47,849 nt of DNA from Firmicutes bacterium UBA3553. GTDB lineage: Bacteria; Bacillota; Clostridia; Tissierellales; Sedimentibacteraceae. Each line of letters starts with the position of its first letter. Position 1 is the stretch's first letter. This document shows, piece after piece, positions 7,685 to 17,219 of the stretch. The notes below the pieces were generated by a model. The model made no database searches and was not told the DNA's origin. It was given only the letters and a program-made list of their open reading frames with translations. The translations under genes were made by a program, and so were the position numbers. The stretch is from assembly GCA_002381185.1 (NCBI GenBank), contig DFOA01000065.1:110182-158030 (forward strand). The letters run 5' to 3'.

Positions 7685-10600
7685 ATGTTTGCAAGATTTT
7701 CAGTTAAAAAACCCGTTACGATTACTATGATGATTTTAATAGTGATTGTATTGGGAGTGGTGTCTTTTAGCAAACTGCATATAGATTTGCTTCCTCAGAT
7801 GGAATTGCCGTATGTTATGGTACAAACAAGCTATTCAGGTGCAGGACCTGAAGAAATAGAAAATATGGTGTCAAAGCCGCTTGAGCAGACTTTATCTACT
7901 GTACAAAATATCGACGGAATCATGTCAATATCAAATGAAGGCAGTTCTATTTTATTAATGCAGTTTAATTTTGGTACGGACATGGATGAAGTAATGCTTC
8001 AGATGAGAGAAAAAATTGATATGATAAAGGGATATCTGCCTGATGGAACAACTTCTCCCCTTGTAATGAAGCTTGACCCTAATGCCATGCCAATAATTCA
8101 GCTGGCTGTTTCGAGCAAGGGAGATATATACACAACCCAGAAATTGGCGGAGGATGTTATATCACCACGTATAGAGCGTACAGAAGGAACAGCATCGGCA
8201 AGTGTTTCAGGAGGTCTTGAGCAGGAAATTGAAATAATGCTAAAGGAAGAAACGCTTAAAGGCTATAACTTGAGTTCATCGTATATTGCTCAGATGCTTC
8301 AGGCTGCAAATATAAATCTTCCGGGCGGTTCTGTTAAAAAAGGAAACAATGAATTGACGGTCAGAACAATAGGTGAGTTTAAGTCATTGGATGAAATAAA
8401 AAATCTGGAGATACCTCTCACAAGGGGAGGAACGGTCCGATTAACGGATATCGCCGATGTGCGGCTGACTAATAAGGAACAGGCTTCAATTGCCAAGCTT
8501 GACGGCAAAGAAGTTGTTCAGATATCTGTAATGAAACAATCAGACGGCAACACGGTGAATGTTTCTGCAGCTGTTAATAAAGAATTAGAGAAAATTAAAC
8601 AAGAGTATCCAGACATTAATATTGTCACAGTATTTAACCAGGCGGATTATATTAATTTTGCCATTGACAACCTGATCAATACAGCGATGATAGGCGGTAT
8701 TTTGGCCGTTATTATACTTCTTGTTTTTCTGAGAAGTTTTAAAACAACATTGGTAATAGCTCTCTCAATCCCTATTTCCATTATAACTACATTTGTTATG
8801 TTATATTTTGCCGGAATTACATTGAACATGATGACAATCGGCGGCTTAGCACTTGGAATAGGTATGTTGGTTGATAACTCCATAGTTGTTCTGGAAAATA
8901 TATATAGAAACAGAAGCCTTGGTATGGATAGAATCAAGGCATCTATTGACGGAGCTAACGAGGTTTCGATGGCGGTTACTTCATCAACACTGACTACTGT
9001 CGCAGTATTTATACCTATAGTCTTTGCCGGAGGCCTTGCAGCTGCAATATTTAAAGATTTTGCACTGTCTATAGTCATCGCACTGTTCAGTTCTCTTATA
9101 GTCGCACTTACTATGGTTCCAATGCTATCTTCAAAACTTGTTTCAGTAAAAAACTTAGAATCTGAAGAAGCTCAAGAAAAAAAACATGGATTTTTAGTAG
9201 TGTTTTATAAAAAAGTCCTCAGTTGGAGCTTAAGGCATAGATTTGTCACCATAGCAATAAGCATAGCCATGTTTGTTGTAAGTATTTTAATGGTTGTATC
9301 GGTGGGTGCGGAATTTTTTCCTGCAACAGATCAGGGAATGATTAATGTTACCGTAAGCTTGCCGGCAGGTTCAGAAATAGAACAAGTGGATGATGTTTTA
9401 AAAGAAGTTCAGACGTCAGTACAAGAAATACCGGAGGTGGTGTCAGTATTCACTTCGGCAGGAAGCGGCGGAACAATGGGCATCGGAGGCGATTCCGGAG
9501 CTGGAACCATGACGGTGATTTTGAGCGACTTAAACGAAAGAGACAGAAGCGCAAAGGAAATAAGTGATGAAATAAGAAAGATTACTAAAGATGTGCCGGG
9601 GGCGGAAATCAGTGTGTCTGAATCATCAATGATGATGGGAATGAGTTCAGGAGCCATAAGCATAAGCGTAAAAGGCGATGATATAGATACTTTAAGAAAC
9701 ATCGGAAATGATTTTAAAGATATAATAGAAAAGGTAGATGGAACAAGAGAAGTAACTACAAGCTATGAAGACGGCATACCGCAAGTGCAGATTTTCGCAG
9801 ACAGAGGAATAGCCTCTCAATACGGTTTGACGACTGCCCAAATAGGTTCATCTGTAAGAGGCGTTTTGTCCGGTTCTAATGTTACAAAATTTAAAATAGA
9901 CGGCGATGAAATAGATGTGGTGCTTAAGGGAGACAACATATACGGTCAAAGTATGTCTCTGTTGGGAATGCTGCCTGTACCGACACCGGCAGGAAGCAAT
10001 GTACCCTTATCGGAAATTGCCGAAATAAAGGTTGAAAAAGGACCAATAAGCATTACGAGAGAAAATCAAGTCAGGGTCTTGACTGTCAGCGGAAGTGTTG
10101 TCGGCAGAGATGTTCAGTCGGTTTCATCAGAAATTGAAGGCCTGTTAAAACAATATGAGATGCCAAGTGGTTACAGCTATGCCTTTGGCGGTGAAACAGA
10201 ACAAATAGAAGAAACATTCACTGACCTGGCAATGGTTATGCTGGTGGCAATTGTTCTTGTATATATGATTATAGCTGCACAGTTTGAATCATTGATTCAG
10301 CCGTTGTCAATAATGTTTTCTGTACCTCTTGCATTATCCGGAGGCTTCATCGGATTGTTTGTTACAGGACTCCCTCTTAATGTAATAGGCATCATAGGCT
10401 TGATTATATTGGTAGGTATTGTTGTTAACAATGCAATAGTACTGGTTGACTATATCAATAACAGACGAAGCAAGGGCGAAGATAGAAACGCAGCCATAAT
10501 GAAGGCAGGACCTATAAGAATAAGGCCAATCATGATGACGGCACTTACAACCATATTGGGGTTGGTTCCAATGGCAATGGGCATCGGAGAAGGAGCAGAG

Positions 10601-10762
10601 CTCACTCAGTCAATGGGAGTGGTGGTAATCGGCGGATTGTCTCTGTCGACAGTTTTAACATTGGTGGTAGTTCCTGTAATGTACACAATATTTGATGATA
10701 TCACGGCATTTTTCAAAAGAAAATTCAAGAAAAATAAAAATGAAATAATAGAGCAAGTATAA
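7685..10762 (+). CDS. RND efflux pump (AcrB/HAE1-type permease)
   Basis: A complete 1025-residue RND transporter that should export hydrophobic compounds using the proton gradient. It starts with the canonical cytoplasmic/TM1 segment (FSVKKPVTITMMI), has the two large periplasmic-type loops (about residues 40-330 and 545-850) and twelve membrane helices. The TM4 motif is GIGMLVDNSIVVLENIYRN, with one Asp where AcrB has Asp-Asp, and the TM10 motif is GIVVNNAIVLVDYIN, with Asn in place of the AcrB lysine; both variants are common in Firmicute RND proteins, so coupling details may differ from AcrB. ATG 7685 follows AAGGGGTGAATAAGC. It is co-transcribed with the broken fusion protein, a TetR regulator and a TolC-like protein. 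Confidence 0.95.
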   Translation: MFARFSVKKPVTITMMILIVIVLGVVSFSKLHIDLLPQMELPYVMVQTSYSGAGPEEIENMVSKPLEQTLSTVQNIDGIMSISNEGSSILLMQFNFGTDMDEVMLQMREKIDMIKGYLPDGTTSPLVMKLDPNAMPIIQLAVSSKGDIYTTQKLAEDVISPRIERTEGTASASVSGGLEQEIEIMLKEETLKGYNLSSSYIAQMLQAANINLPGGSVKKGNNELTVRTIGEFKSLDEIKNLEIPLTRGGTVRLTDIADVRLTNKEQASIAKLDGKEVVQISVMKQSDGNTVNVSAAVNKELEKIKQEYPDINIVTVFNQADYINFAIDNLINTAMIGGILAVIILLVFLRSFKTTLVIALSIPISIITTFVMLYFAGITLNMMTIGGLALGIGMLVDNSIVVLENIYRNRSLGMDRIKASIDGANEVSMAVTSSTLTTVAVFIPIVFAGGLAAAIFKDFALSIVIALFSSLIVALTMVPMLSSKLVSVKNLESEEAQEKKHGFLVVFYKKVLSWSLRHRFVTIAISIAMFVVSILMVVSVGAEFFPATDQGMINVTVSLPAGSEIEQVDDVLKEVQTSVQEIPEVVSVFTSAGSGGTMGIGGDSGAGTMTVILSDLNERDRSAKEISDEIRKITKDVPGAEISVSESSMMMGMSSGAISISVKGDDIDTLRNIGNDFKDIIEKVDGTREVTTSYEDGIPQVQIFADRGIASQYGLTTAQIGSSVRGVLSGSNVTKFKIDGDEIDVVLKGDNIYGQSMSLLGMLPVPTPAGSNVPLSEIAEIKVEKGPISITRENQVRVLTVSGSVVGRDVQSVSSEIEGLLKQYEMPSGYSYAFGGETEQIEETFTDLAMVMLVAIVLVYMIIAAQFESLIQPLSIMFSVPLALSGGFIGLFVTGLPLNVIGIIGLIILVGIVVNNAIVLVDYINNRRSKGEDRNAAIMKAGPIRIRPIMMTALTTILGLVPMAMGIGEGAELTQSMGVVVIGGLSLSTVLTLVVVPVMYTIFDDITAFFKRKFKKNKNEIIEQV

Positions 10763-10789
10763 CAAAGCTAGTTAAATTAAGACCGATGT

Positions 10790-10858
10790 TGTCATCCTGA
10801 GCATTGGCGGAGAATCTCAGCTTATCGAATAGGCAGATTCTTCGCTAGTCTCAATGTC
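10790..10858. repeat. REP-like palindrome (copy 2) inside the efflux operon
   Basis: Left arm TGTCATCCTGAGC...GGAGAATCTC (10790-10818) and right arm AGATTCTTCGC...TCTCAATGTC (about 10835-10857) form a long imperfect hairpin. It belongs to the same dispersed family as 6250-6310. It sits between the pump gene and its regulator, where it could stabilise the upstream mRNA end or dampen expression of the downstream genes. Confidence 0.7.
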
Positions 10859-10889
10859 TTATTTGCAGCTTCTGGGTTAAGGAGGAATA

Positions 10890-11474
10890 ATGGCGGAAAA
10901 AAACCAAAAGCGAACCGATATACTTTCATCTGCCAGAGCTCTTTTCAAGGAAAATGGATTCCATAACACAAGAATGGATGATATTGCTCAAAATGCAGGT
11001 GTTGGAAAAGGTACACTGTATGAATATTTTAAAAATAAACAGGAAATATTTGATGAAACTTGTGTTGAATGCGTGAAGTCGATTTTTGAACGGGTTGAAG
11101 AAATCAGTGTTATGGATATTTCTTTCAATGAAAAAATTTTAATTTTATTTAATGAAAGAAAAAATACAATTGATGAAGAACTTGATAAAAATCCAATTGA
11201 CTTAATAATGTCCTATAAAAATATAATATCCGAAAAAGTTTTAAAAATAATGTTTGATCATATTTCAGACACGAACAAAATTATGGTGGAAATTATAGAT
11301 CAGGGAAAAGATGAAGGGGTAATCAGGAAAGATATCCCTTCTGACATAATAGCCTGCGCTATAGTCGGAACTATGGGAGAATATTTTAACCTTAGGATGT
11401 ATAAAAAAGATTATGAATTTAGTGAGCAAGATATAATTTTTAACTTGTTATTTAACGGGTTTGGTGTAAAATAG
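10890..11474 (+). CDS. TetR/AcrR family transcriptional regulator
   Basis: The 194-residue protein has a typical N-terminal TetR helix-turn-helix (about residues 8-54: ILSSARALFKENGFHNTRM, then IAQNAGVGKGTLYEYFKNK) and a divergent all-helical ligand-binding C-terminal half. It most probably represses the operon in which it lies through the GACCGGTC operator at 6544-6559 and is released by pump substrates. ATG 10890 follows TTAAGGAGGAATA. It lies 127 bases after the pump gene, with a REP-like palindrome between, and 57 bases before the TolC-like gene. Ligand unknown. Confidence 0.9.
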   Translation: MAEKNQKRTDILSSARALFKENGFHNTRMDDIAQNAGVGKGTLYEYFKNKQEIFDETCVECVKSIFERVEEISVMDISFNEKILILFNERKNTIDEELDKNPIDLIMSYKNIISEKVLKIMFDHISDTNKIMVEIIDQGKDEGVIRKDIPSDIIACAIVGTMGEYFNLRMYKKDYEFSEQDIIFNLLFNGFGVK

Positions 11475-11531
11475 AAGTATGAAGTCTTTTAACTATAATG
11501 TGAAGAATACAACAACTTATGGAGGAAATTT

Positions 11532-12698
11532 ATGAAGAGAAAAATATCAATACTGCTGGCCATGTTACTTACACTAAGCACATTTACAGATGTTGCTGCA
11601 GCTGAAGATGCAGTAACTAAAAATGAGGAAGTGGCTGAAAAAACTGGTGTACTGGAGTTGTCAATTGAAGACGCTATAAAATTAGCAACGGAAAGTGACA
11701 GGCAAATGTGGGAAATAGATAATGGTATAAAACAGGCTAAAGATGAAAGAAGGCAAGGGAAAAATGCCAAAGAACAGGCAGAAGAGAGTATGTCGTTTGG
11801 TACTGTACCCACTGATCAATATGTCGTTGCAATATTGCAAAAAAACGATTATTATACAAAATTAGCGGATAATAAGATTACACAGCTGGAAAAAAGCAAG
11901 GATGTTTTGACTAAAAGAATTGAAATGGAAACAAAGTCATTGTATTACAATGTTCTTTTAGCTGAAAAAAAGATTGAAATAAATCAGGCTAAGCTCAGCA
12001 GGGCAGATGAACAGCTGAGAGTAGTAAATTTGAAATTTGACAACGGTTCTGCCACAAAAGCAGAAGTTCTGAATGGTGAGATGGCTGTACAACAAGCTAA
12101 GAGTGACTTAGATTCGGAAATGGATGATTTGGATACTGCAAAGCTTGATTTGCTAAATAGATTGGATTTGCCATTTGATAAGGAGATAGTCTTAACAGAA
12201 ACAGAATTAGCTTATGTTCCAACAGAAAAACTTGATTTGGACGAGGCAATAGAAAAGGCAAAATCTGACAGACCTGAAATACTTGAAGCGCATAATAAGT
12301 TGGAATTACAAGAGATAGAAACTCATGCAAATACAGCTTACTACACATCAAATTTATGGCAGTACAAGGTTGCGGTGAAAAGACTTGAGGATGCCAAGCT
12401 TGATGTGCCTCAGACATACAAGGACGTTGAGCTTGATGTAAGAAAATCATACTTAAATCTTGTTAAGACAGAAAGAGCTCTTATAAATATTGATAAAACA
12501 GTTGAGCTGGCAAAAGAAGCAGCACGTGTTAAAAAGCTCCTTTATGAAAACGGAATGGCAACTTCATTTGATGTACTGGATGCAAATACAAGTTTGGCAG
12601 AGTCGGAAAAAGTACACTACGAATTGCTTGTAAATTATAGTTTAAGCAAGTTCTTATTTGACAATTCTAATTTGATGGGGGCCCAAGCAAGTAAATAA
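11532..12698 (+). CDS. TolC-like (outer membrane efflux protein family) protein, short form
   Basis: This 388-residue secreted protein (signal peptide ending VAAAE) shows the internal duplication and long coiled-coil helices of the TolC/OEP family: VVNLKFDNGSATKAEVLNGE in the first repeat and KKLLYENGMATSFDVLDANT in the second are the hallmark family motif. It is shorter than TolC (about 430-470 mature residues), and the connectors where TolC has its outer-membrane beta strands (for example around residues 85-115 and 275-300) are brief and polar or partly so. In a Gram-positive-type genome it may therefore act as an envelope-spanning or wall-located channel extension rather than an outer-membrane pore. 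ATG 11532 follows TATGGAGGAAATTT. It completes the RND tripartite set in one operon. Confidence 0.82.
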   Translation: MKRKISILLAMLLTLSTFTDVAAAEDAVTKNEEVAEKTGVLELSIEDAIKLATESDRQMWEIDNGIKQAKDERRQGKNAKEQAEESMSFGTVPTDQYVVAILQKNDYYTKLADNKITQLEKSKDVLTKRIEMETKSLYYNVLLAEKKIEINQAKLSRADEQLRVVNLKFDNGSATKAEVLNGEMAVQQAKSDLDSEMDDLDTAKLDLLNRLDLPFDKEIVLTETELAYVPTEKLDLDEAIEKAKSDRPEILEAHNKLELQEIETHANTAYYTSNLWQYKVAVKRLEDAKLDVPQTYKDVELDVRKSYLNLVKTERALINIDKTVELAKEAARVKKLLYENGMATSFDVLDANTSLAESEKVHYELLVNYSLSKFLFDNSNLMGAQASK

Positions 12699-12708
12699 TT
12701 TAAAAAAC

Positions 12709-12832
12709 AATGAGGCTGTCACAGGTAATTACCAATCCAATGAACTGCTCCCTTCCAAGCAAACAAGTTTTTATTATTTCACTTGTCTACCTAAAAGGGA
12801 GCATATCACAATGCGGCAGTCTCATATAATTT
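12709..12832. mobile_element. MITE-like near-palindromic element / terminator between convergent genes
   Basis: A 124-base imperfect palindrome: outer ends TGAGGCTGTC / GGCAGTCTCA, inner blocks TGAACTGCTCCCTT and (reverse complement) TGATATGCTCCCTT, and core arms AAACAAGT / ACTTGTCT around a TTTTATTATTTC loop. No coding capacity. Structure is that of an internally deleted transposable element or its MITE derivative. The right end runs into ATAATTTTTTG, so the hairpin can also end transcription from the efflux operon; the DUF445 gene converges from the other side. Confidence 0.6.
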
Positions 12833-12859
12833 TTTGCAGGCAATAAAGGTTTCTTTTGG

Positions 12860-15800
12860 CTATTGTTGAGACTTGCCTTTTTTAAGAATCTCCGATATTA
12901 TCTTCAGCAACGTCAAAGACATACCAATATACATGTTTATACCGAATATGAATCCTCCAAAGCCGTAAAGCATTAATCTCTTGAAATACTTTTCTCCGAA
13001 GGAATCAAACATTTCATGTATTTTCTCAGGTTCCATTTTTTCGATTTCTTCCCGGGCAATAACATCAAATTCGATTGCTCTCAACAGTTCATCCAAGTTT
13101 CTTTTAAGACTGTTAATGCTTGAATCAGTAAATATATTTAATATATATTTTTTGGTTTCATCATCTACAAAGCTGAAATTAACTGAAACAGCTTCTTCGA
13201 TGAATGTTTCGAAATGATTTTTTACATTTTTTTCAAATTCCTGATTATCAGATAATGCGCTAAAATAATATCCGGCAGACTTTATAAATTCTTCTTTATT
13301 AACTAATTCCCCTGCATTGATGTACAGATAGTTTTTGCTGTCTATTATTGAAGAGTATATTATTCTGTCAATGTGGTTTGTATTAAGTTCAGCTTTTGCT
13401 TTGTCAATTGCACAGCTTATGTCCTCAGATGATATATCTGCAAATAAATCCTTAAATCTGGATTTCATCATTTCATCAATTAAAGAATAAGAATATTCGG
13501 TAATTTTATCAATAATCCGGATTTTATTATTTCTTAAATTTAAATCCAATTCATTAGTAAAAGCATTTATTTCATTTTCATATACTTTTAATAACCTGCT
13601 TAAATCATTTGCATTAAACAGTGTCAGGATGCCGTCCAGCTTTAAGTTTCCTCCTCTTAAAAGTAAGTCCCTGGTTAAGCTGCTTATTCTACTCTCAATT
13701 TTCATTGAATTTTCCTGGTTTAAATAATTATCAACCATCTCATTAAGCTGCAGTTTGTTTACTCCTGTGTATAAAACTTCAACCTTAGCTTTGTAAAACT
13801 TCTCTTCCAATAATTGGCCTGCAATATTGTTTAGTTCCTGTTTTTTATCATCTATAAAATGAGGAAGCTTTACGGTAATAATTTTGTTAAGCAGTTCATT
13901 CATAATTTCATCGCCGCCCATTAAGGAATACATTCCTTTTTCGAGAAAACCAAGATTATTTTTTACTTCTGACTGAACCATTACAGCTATTTTACTTTTG
14001 CTTTCTTTAATGTTGTTTTTAACGGCCTCAGATACATTTTCCAGAATATATGGCATGTGCGAATCCACATAATTCTTTAATTTTCCGTCGAAGACTTCTT
14101 CAAATGTTTTATTTCTGTCCAGGGACTTATTAATTATACATAATGCTTTCTGTATAATTTTGTCCCTGGAATCCTTTGATAAAATAATACCGCTTATTTT
14201 TTCTGCCGCTGACTGGGCAAGCATAGTTTGTTTTTCTGAATCAATAAATTCATTTATCTGCTTGTTTACAAGGTTATGATATATATTTTCAAATTTTAAT
14301 ATTTTATTTTTAATTTCATTTTCATTTGAAAGCACCCTGCTTAATTTATCATAATAATCACCCTGAATATCAGAAACATATTTTTTTAACACATTATCTG
14401 ATATTTTGCTTTCAAGTGTATTTTCAGAGTTTATTAAGGAATTAACACTTTGGCCGTAATCATAGCCTTCCAGCTTATCTTTCAATAATGAACTCATTTT
14501 ATCTATCACTTTTCCATTCATTAAAGAGGATATTTTTACGCTATTTATTTTGCTGTATAAAAAGCTGCATACATGATTTATATTGCCTGAAAGCTGGCTT
14601 TTTAAATATGAAAAAATACCTTTAACAACACTGTGCTTGTTGTTTGCCAATAAATCACTCAAAGTTCTGTAGTCATTTTCGGCAATGCTGTCAGTAAATG
14701 AATTTTTAATTTTATTTCTGTATTTCTCAAACAGTTCATTGATGCTATTTTTGCTGAGAAGGCTTGAGTCAATAAAATTGGCTGTGTTTTCAGCAAATAT
14801 TTTTTGATTTTTAACAATGTAGCCCAAAGAAAAATTTCGCAGTAACGGTATTTTAGAAAGAAATTTTTTTTCTTTGTATGGTTTGAATATCATATTGATT
14901 GCAACCACATTTGTAATGTAGCCCACAAAAGAATATACAGCCATATTGGCTATGTTGATTTCAGCAGGATCAAGGGGCGAGTGCTGAAATGCGGCTAATA
15001 TTATCCCTGCTGCCGCTCCCAGAATACCGCCGAAATACATAATAGGCTTTAATTCTCTACCTATAAAGTCATTTGCAAAGCTAACAAGCTCATCATCACT
15101 CAGCTTGCCCAAATTATCTGTAACAATTGCTTTTACAGAACCGCTCAATATGACATCAGTATTATTTGCTGTGTACGCACGAAGAGATTCAGCACTGTTT
15201 TCGGTCAGGTTTTCTACGGAATTCAATTTATCCAATGCGGTTGAAATGGGAATGCTTTTTAATGTATCAGCCTTTCGTTTGTATTTTTTATATAATTCAT
15301 CACTTAACAGATCTAACGTATTTGTACTCAATTCCTTTGAAGAATATTCTTCTGCAGCAGTATTTATCTCTTTCTCAATCCATTTTTTTATTGAATCCTT
15401 ATTAGAAGCAATTTTCATTCTAATTAAATCTTTTATTTTTAAGGCAAAAAATTTTGCATTTTCTTTGTTAATTAGACAGTATAATTCTTCAGATAAGATT
15501 CTGTCTGCATATTTTACTGATTTATCAGTTAAATAATCTTTGAATTCATCTGATTTGCTAAGCCTTTTTAACTTGTCTATTAAATTTAATTTCAGTTTTT
15601 CGCTTATTAACTCCTCAGGAATTATTTGTTTTAATTCCATATCGCTTATATAGTCAGTCAGCTTCCCAAGTATTGACTCAGAATTTTTGTTAATGAAATT
15701 TATAATAAGCTTTCCTGTATTTTCAGAAGTAATGTTGTTGATTTCCGCTTCAGCCACAATTTCACGAACTGTTAAACTATCTAATATTTCAATTAATTTG

Positions 15801-16978
15801 GCACTGATATTCTGGCTTAATTTTTCAGGTTCAGCTAACTTATTTACATAGGAAATAATTTTATCTGCTATGCTGTACTTCTTGCCTAAATCTTTTAAAT
15901 ATGTATTTTTAATGGTAGACAGAAGTCTTGCTTTTAATCCGTCTGATTCCTTTATTACTTCATCAATGGATTCTTCAATTAAATAATCTATCAAATGACT
16001 ATTTTCACTAATCCAGTTCACAACACTTTCAGTGACTGAAGGAATGTTCTTTAATAAATACTGTTTTAAGTTTTCCTCAAAGGTCAAATCCAGCAATTGA
16101 AATATAGATTTATTGCATTCCCTTCCGTATGAAAACAAAGAATTTATTAAGCTGTTAATATAATTAATTCCTTTTTCTGAATTAATATAGGTTAATAAGC
16201 TGTTATTAATGCTTTTTAAAATATCGCTTTCTAAATTTATAACATCTTTGACTTTTCTTCCTAAAAAAATTTCCTTTGAGGCATTCAGACTGCTTATAAT
16301 TCCGGTTGAAACTAAGATTTCATCTATTTCAGCATTGCTGACATCAGGTGCAGCTTTTGCCAATATGTTAATTGCATTATAAATTACTGTTCCATAGATG
16401 TCTTTGTTTAAAATATTACTTGGAACTAATTTCTTATTGCTTTCGTAAGCTGATAAAAACATAGTCTCAAATAAATCAGTATTATTAAAAATATCCGTTA
16501 GAACCGAATATATCGAACCGCTAATGTTGTTAAGCTGCTCTGGACTTAAAAACACATGAATATCAACATTATCCAGTATTATTTTAAGAATGTCCGGCAA
16601 ATGTTCATTAATCATTTCAGCAACAAAAATATCAATTGATTCAATGGTTGAATCATAACCGTCAATTTCAGCAAATGTGCTGCTGCCTGCAGCCTCATAA
16701 AGACAATTTTCATAAAAGTCAGCTGTTAAATCTTCAAATTCTTTTTTAAAGCTTTCATCATTTAATATGCTTTGAAGCTTTTCTTTGCTTATTATGTCAT
16801 TTTCCACCATGGAGCTTAAATTATCAATAAATTCAGCCCTCGTTTTCTTAATCACTCCGCCTATTTTTAAAGGAGTGTATTCCTTAAACAGCATGTTTAT
16901 TGCATAATCATTTGTTATATATCCTGAGGCGCCTCCGAGAATCGCCTGTACTATATAAGTAAGTATTGTTTCGTTCAT
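12860..16978 (-). CDS. Giant tandem DUF445 membrane protein
   Basis: A 1372-residue protein of the poorly understood DUF445 family (Bacillus YheB, E. coli YjiN relatives, usually about 400 residues). Two copies of the family's signature appear: GGASGYITNDYAINMLFKEY near residue 20 and SFVGYITNVVAINMIFKPY near residue 680, each just after or within a membrane helix pair and each followed by a K-T-R/N-Q, A-E-F/E-N dimer-like helical region. The remainder is long, charged, helical, and asparagine/lysine/serine-rich. A final membrane helix (LYGFGGFIFGINMYIGMSL) closes the protein. So the layout is membrane hairpin, about 600-residue cytoplasmic or extracellular helical arm, second membrane hairpin, second arm, C-terminal helix. 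Start chosen at ATG 16978 (GGAAGGTAACATT before it), not the ATG 27 bases upstream. Function unknown; an envelope-associated structural role is only a guess. Confidence 0.85.
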   Translation of the reverse strand: MNETILTYIVQAILGGASGYITNDYAINMLFKEYTPLKIGGVIKKTRAEFIDNLSSMVENDIISKEKLQSILNDESFKKEFEDLTADFYENCLYEAAGSSTFAEIDGYDSTIESIDIFVAEMINEHLPDILKIILDNVDIHVFLSPEQLNNISGSIYSVLTDIFNNTDLFETMFLSAYESNKKLVPSNILNKDIYGTVIYNAINILAKAAPDVSNAEIDEILVSTGIISSLNASKEIFLGRKVKDVINLESDILKSINNSLLTYINSEKGINYINSLINSLFSYGRECNKSIFQLLDLTFEENLKQYLLKNIPSVTESVVNWISENSHLIDYLIEESIDEVIKESDGLKARLLSTIKNTYLKDLGKKYSIADKIISYVNKLAEPEKLSQNISAKLIEILDSLTVREIVAEAEINNITSENTGKLIINFINKNSESILGKLTDYISDMELKQIIPEELISEKLKLNLIDKLKRLSKSDEFKDYLTDKSVKYADRILSEELYCLINKENAKFFALKIKDLIRMKIASNKDSIKKWIEKEINTAAEEYSSKELSTNTLDLLSDELYKKYKRKADTLKSIPISTALDKLNSVENLTENSAESLRAYTANNTDVILSGSVKAIVTDNLGKLSDDELVSFANDFIGRELKPIMYFGGILGAAAGIILAAFQHSPLDPAEINIANMAVYSFVGYITNVVAINMIFKPYKEKKFLSKIPLLRNFSLGYIVKNQKIFAENTANFIDSSLLSKNSINELFEKYRNKIKNSFTDSIAENDYRTLSDLLANNKHSVVKGIFSYLKSQLSGNINHVCSFLYSKINSVKISSLMNGKVIDKMSSLLKDKLEGYDYGQSVNSLINSENTLESKISDNVLKKYVSDIQGDYYDKLSRVLSNENEIKNKILKFENIYHNLVNKQINEFIDSEKQTMLAQSAAEKISGIILSKDSRDKIIQKALCIINKSLDRNKTFEEVFDGKLKNYVDSHMPYILENVSEAVKNNIKESKSKIAVMVQSEVKNNLGFLEKGMYSLMGGDEIMNELLNKIITVKLPHFIDDKKQELNNIAGQLLEEKFYKAKVEVLYTGVNKLQLNEMVDNYLNQENSMKIESRISSLTRDLLLRGGNLKLDGILTLFNANDLSRLLKVYENEINAFTNELDLNLRNNKIRIIDKITEYSYSLIDEMMKSRFKDLFADISSEDISCAIDKAKAELNTNHIDRIIYSSIIDSKNYLYINAGELVNKEEFIKSAGYYFSALSDNQEFEKNVKNHFETFIEEAVSVNFSFVDDETKKYILNIFTDSSINSLKRNLDELLRAIEFDVIAREEIEKMEPEKIHEMFDSFGEKYFKRLMLYGFGGFIFGINMYIGMSLTLLKIISEILKKGKSQQ

Positions 16979-17151
16979 AATGTTACCTTCCAATATAACT
17001 TTCAAAAATTATACCACCGGCTAATAAAATTTGCAAATTGTACTTTAATTCATATAAAGACTATTTATACATATTGAAAAACATATTAAAATAAAGAGTT
17101 TTTAATATTATTTGCATAAATTTACAAATAAGTCACATAATTAAAATTATA

Positions 17152-17180
17152 TTGATTAATTACAAATTTTAATGTAAAAT
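17152..17180 (+). promoter_or_regulatory. Sigma-A promoter of the EF-G-like gene
   Basis: TTGATT (17152-17157), 17-base spacer, TAAAAT (17175-17180), 39 bases before the ATG. Confidence 0.6.
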
Positions 17181-17219
17181 AGAATAAACTAGCAGAAATC
17201 ATTAGGAGGAATAGAGTAA

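Noticed and set aside
15105..15536. Long plus-strand ORFs opposite the DUF445 gene
   Set aside because: They are antisense shadows caused by the biased codon use of the DUF445 gene and have no ribosome binding sites.
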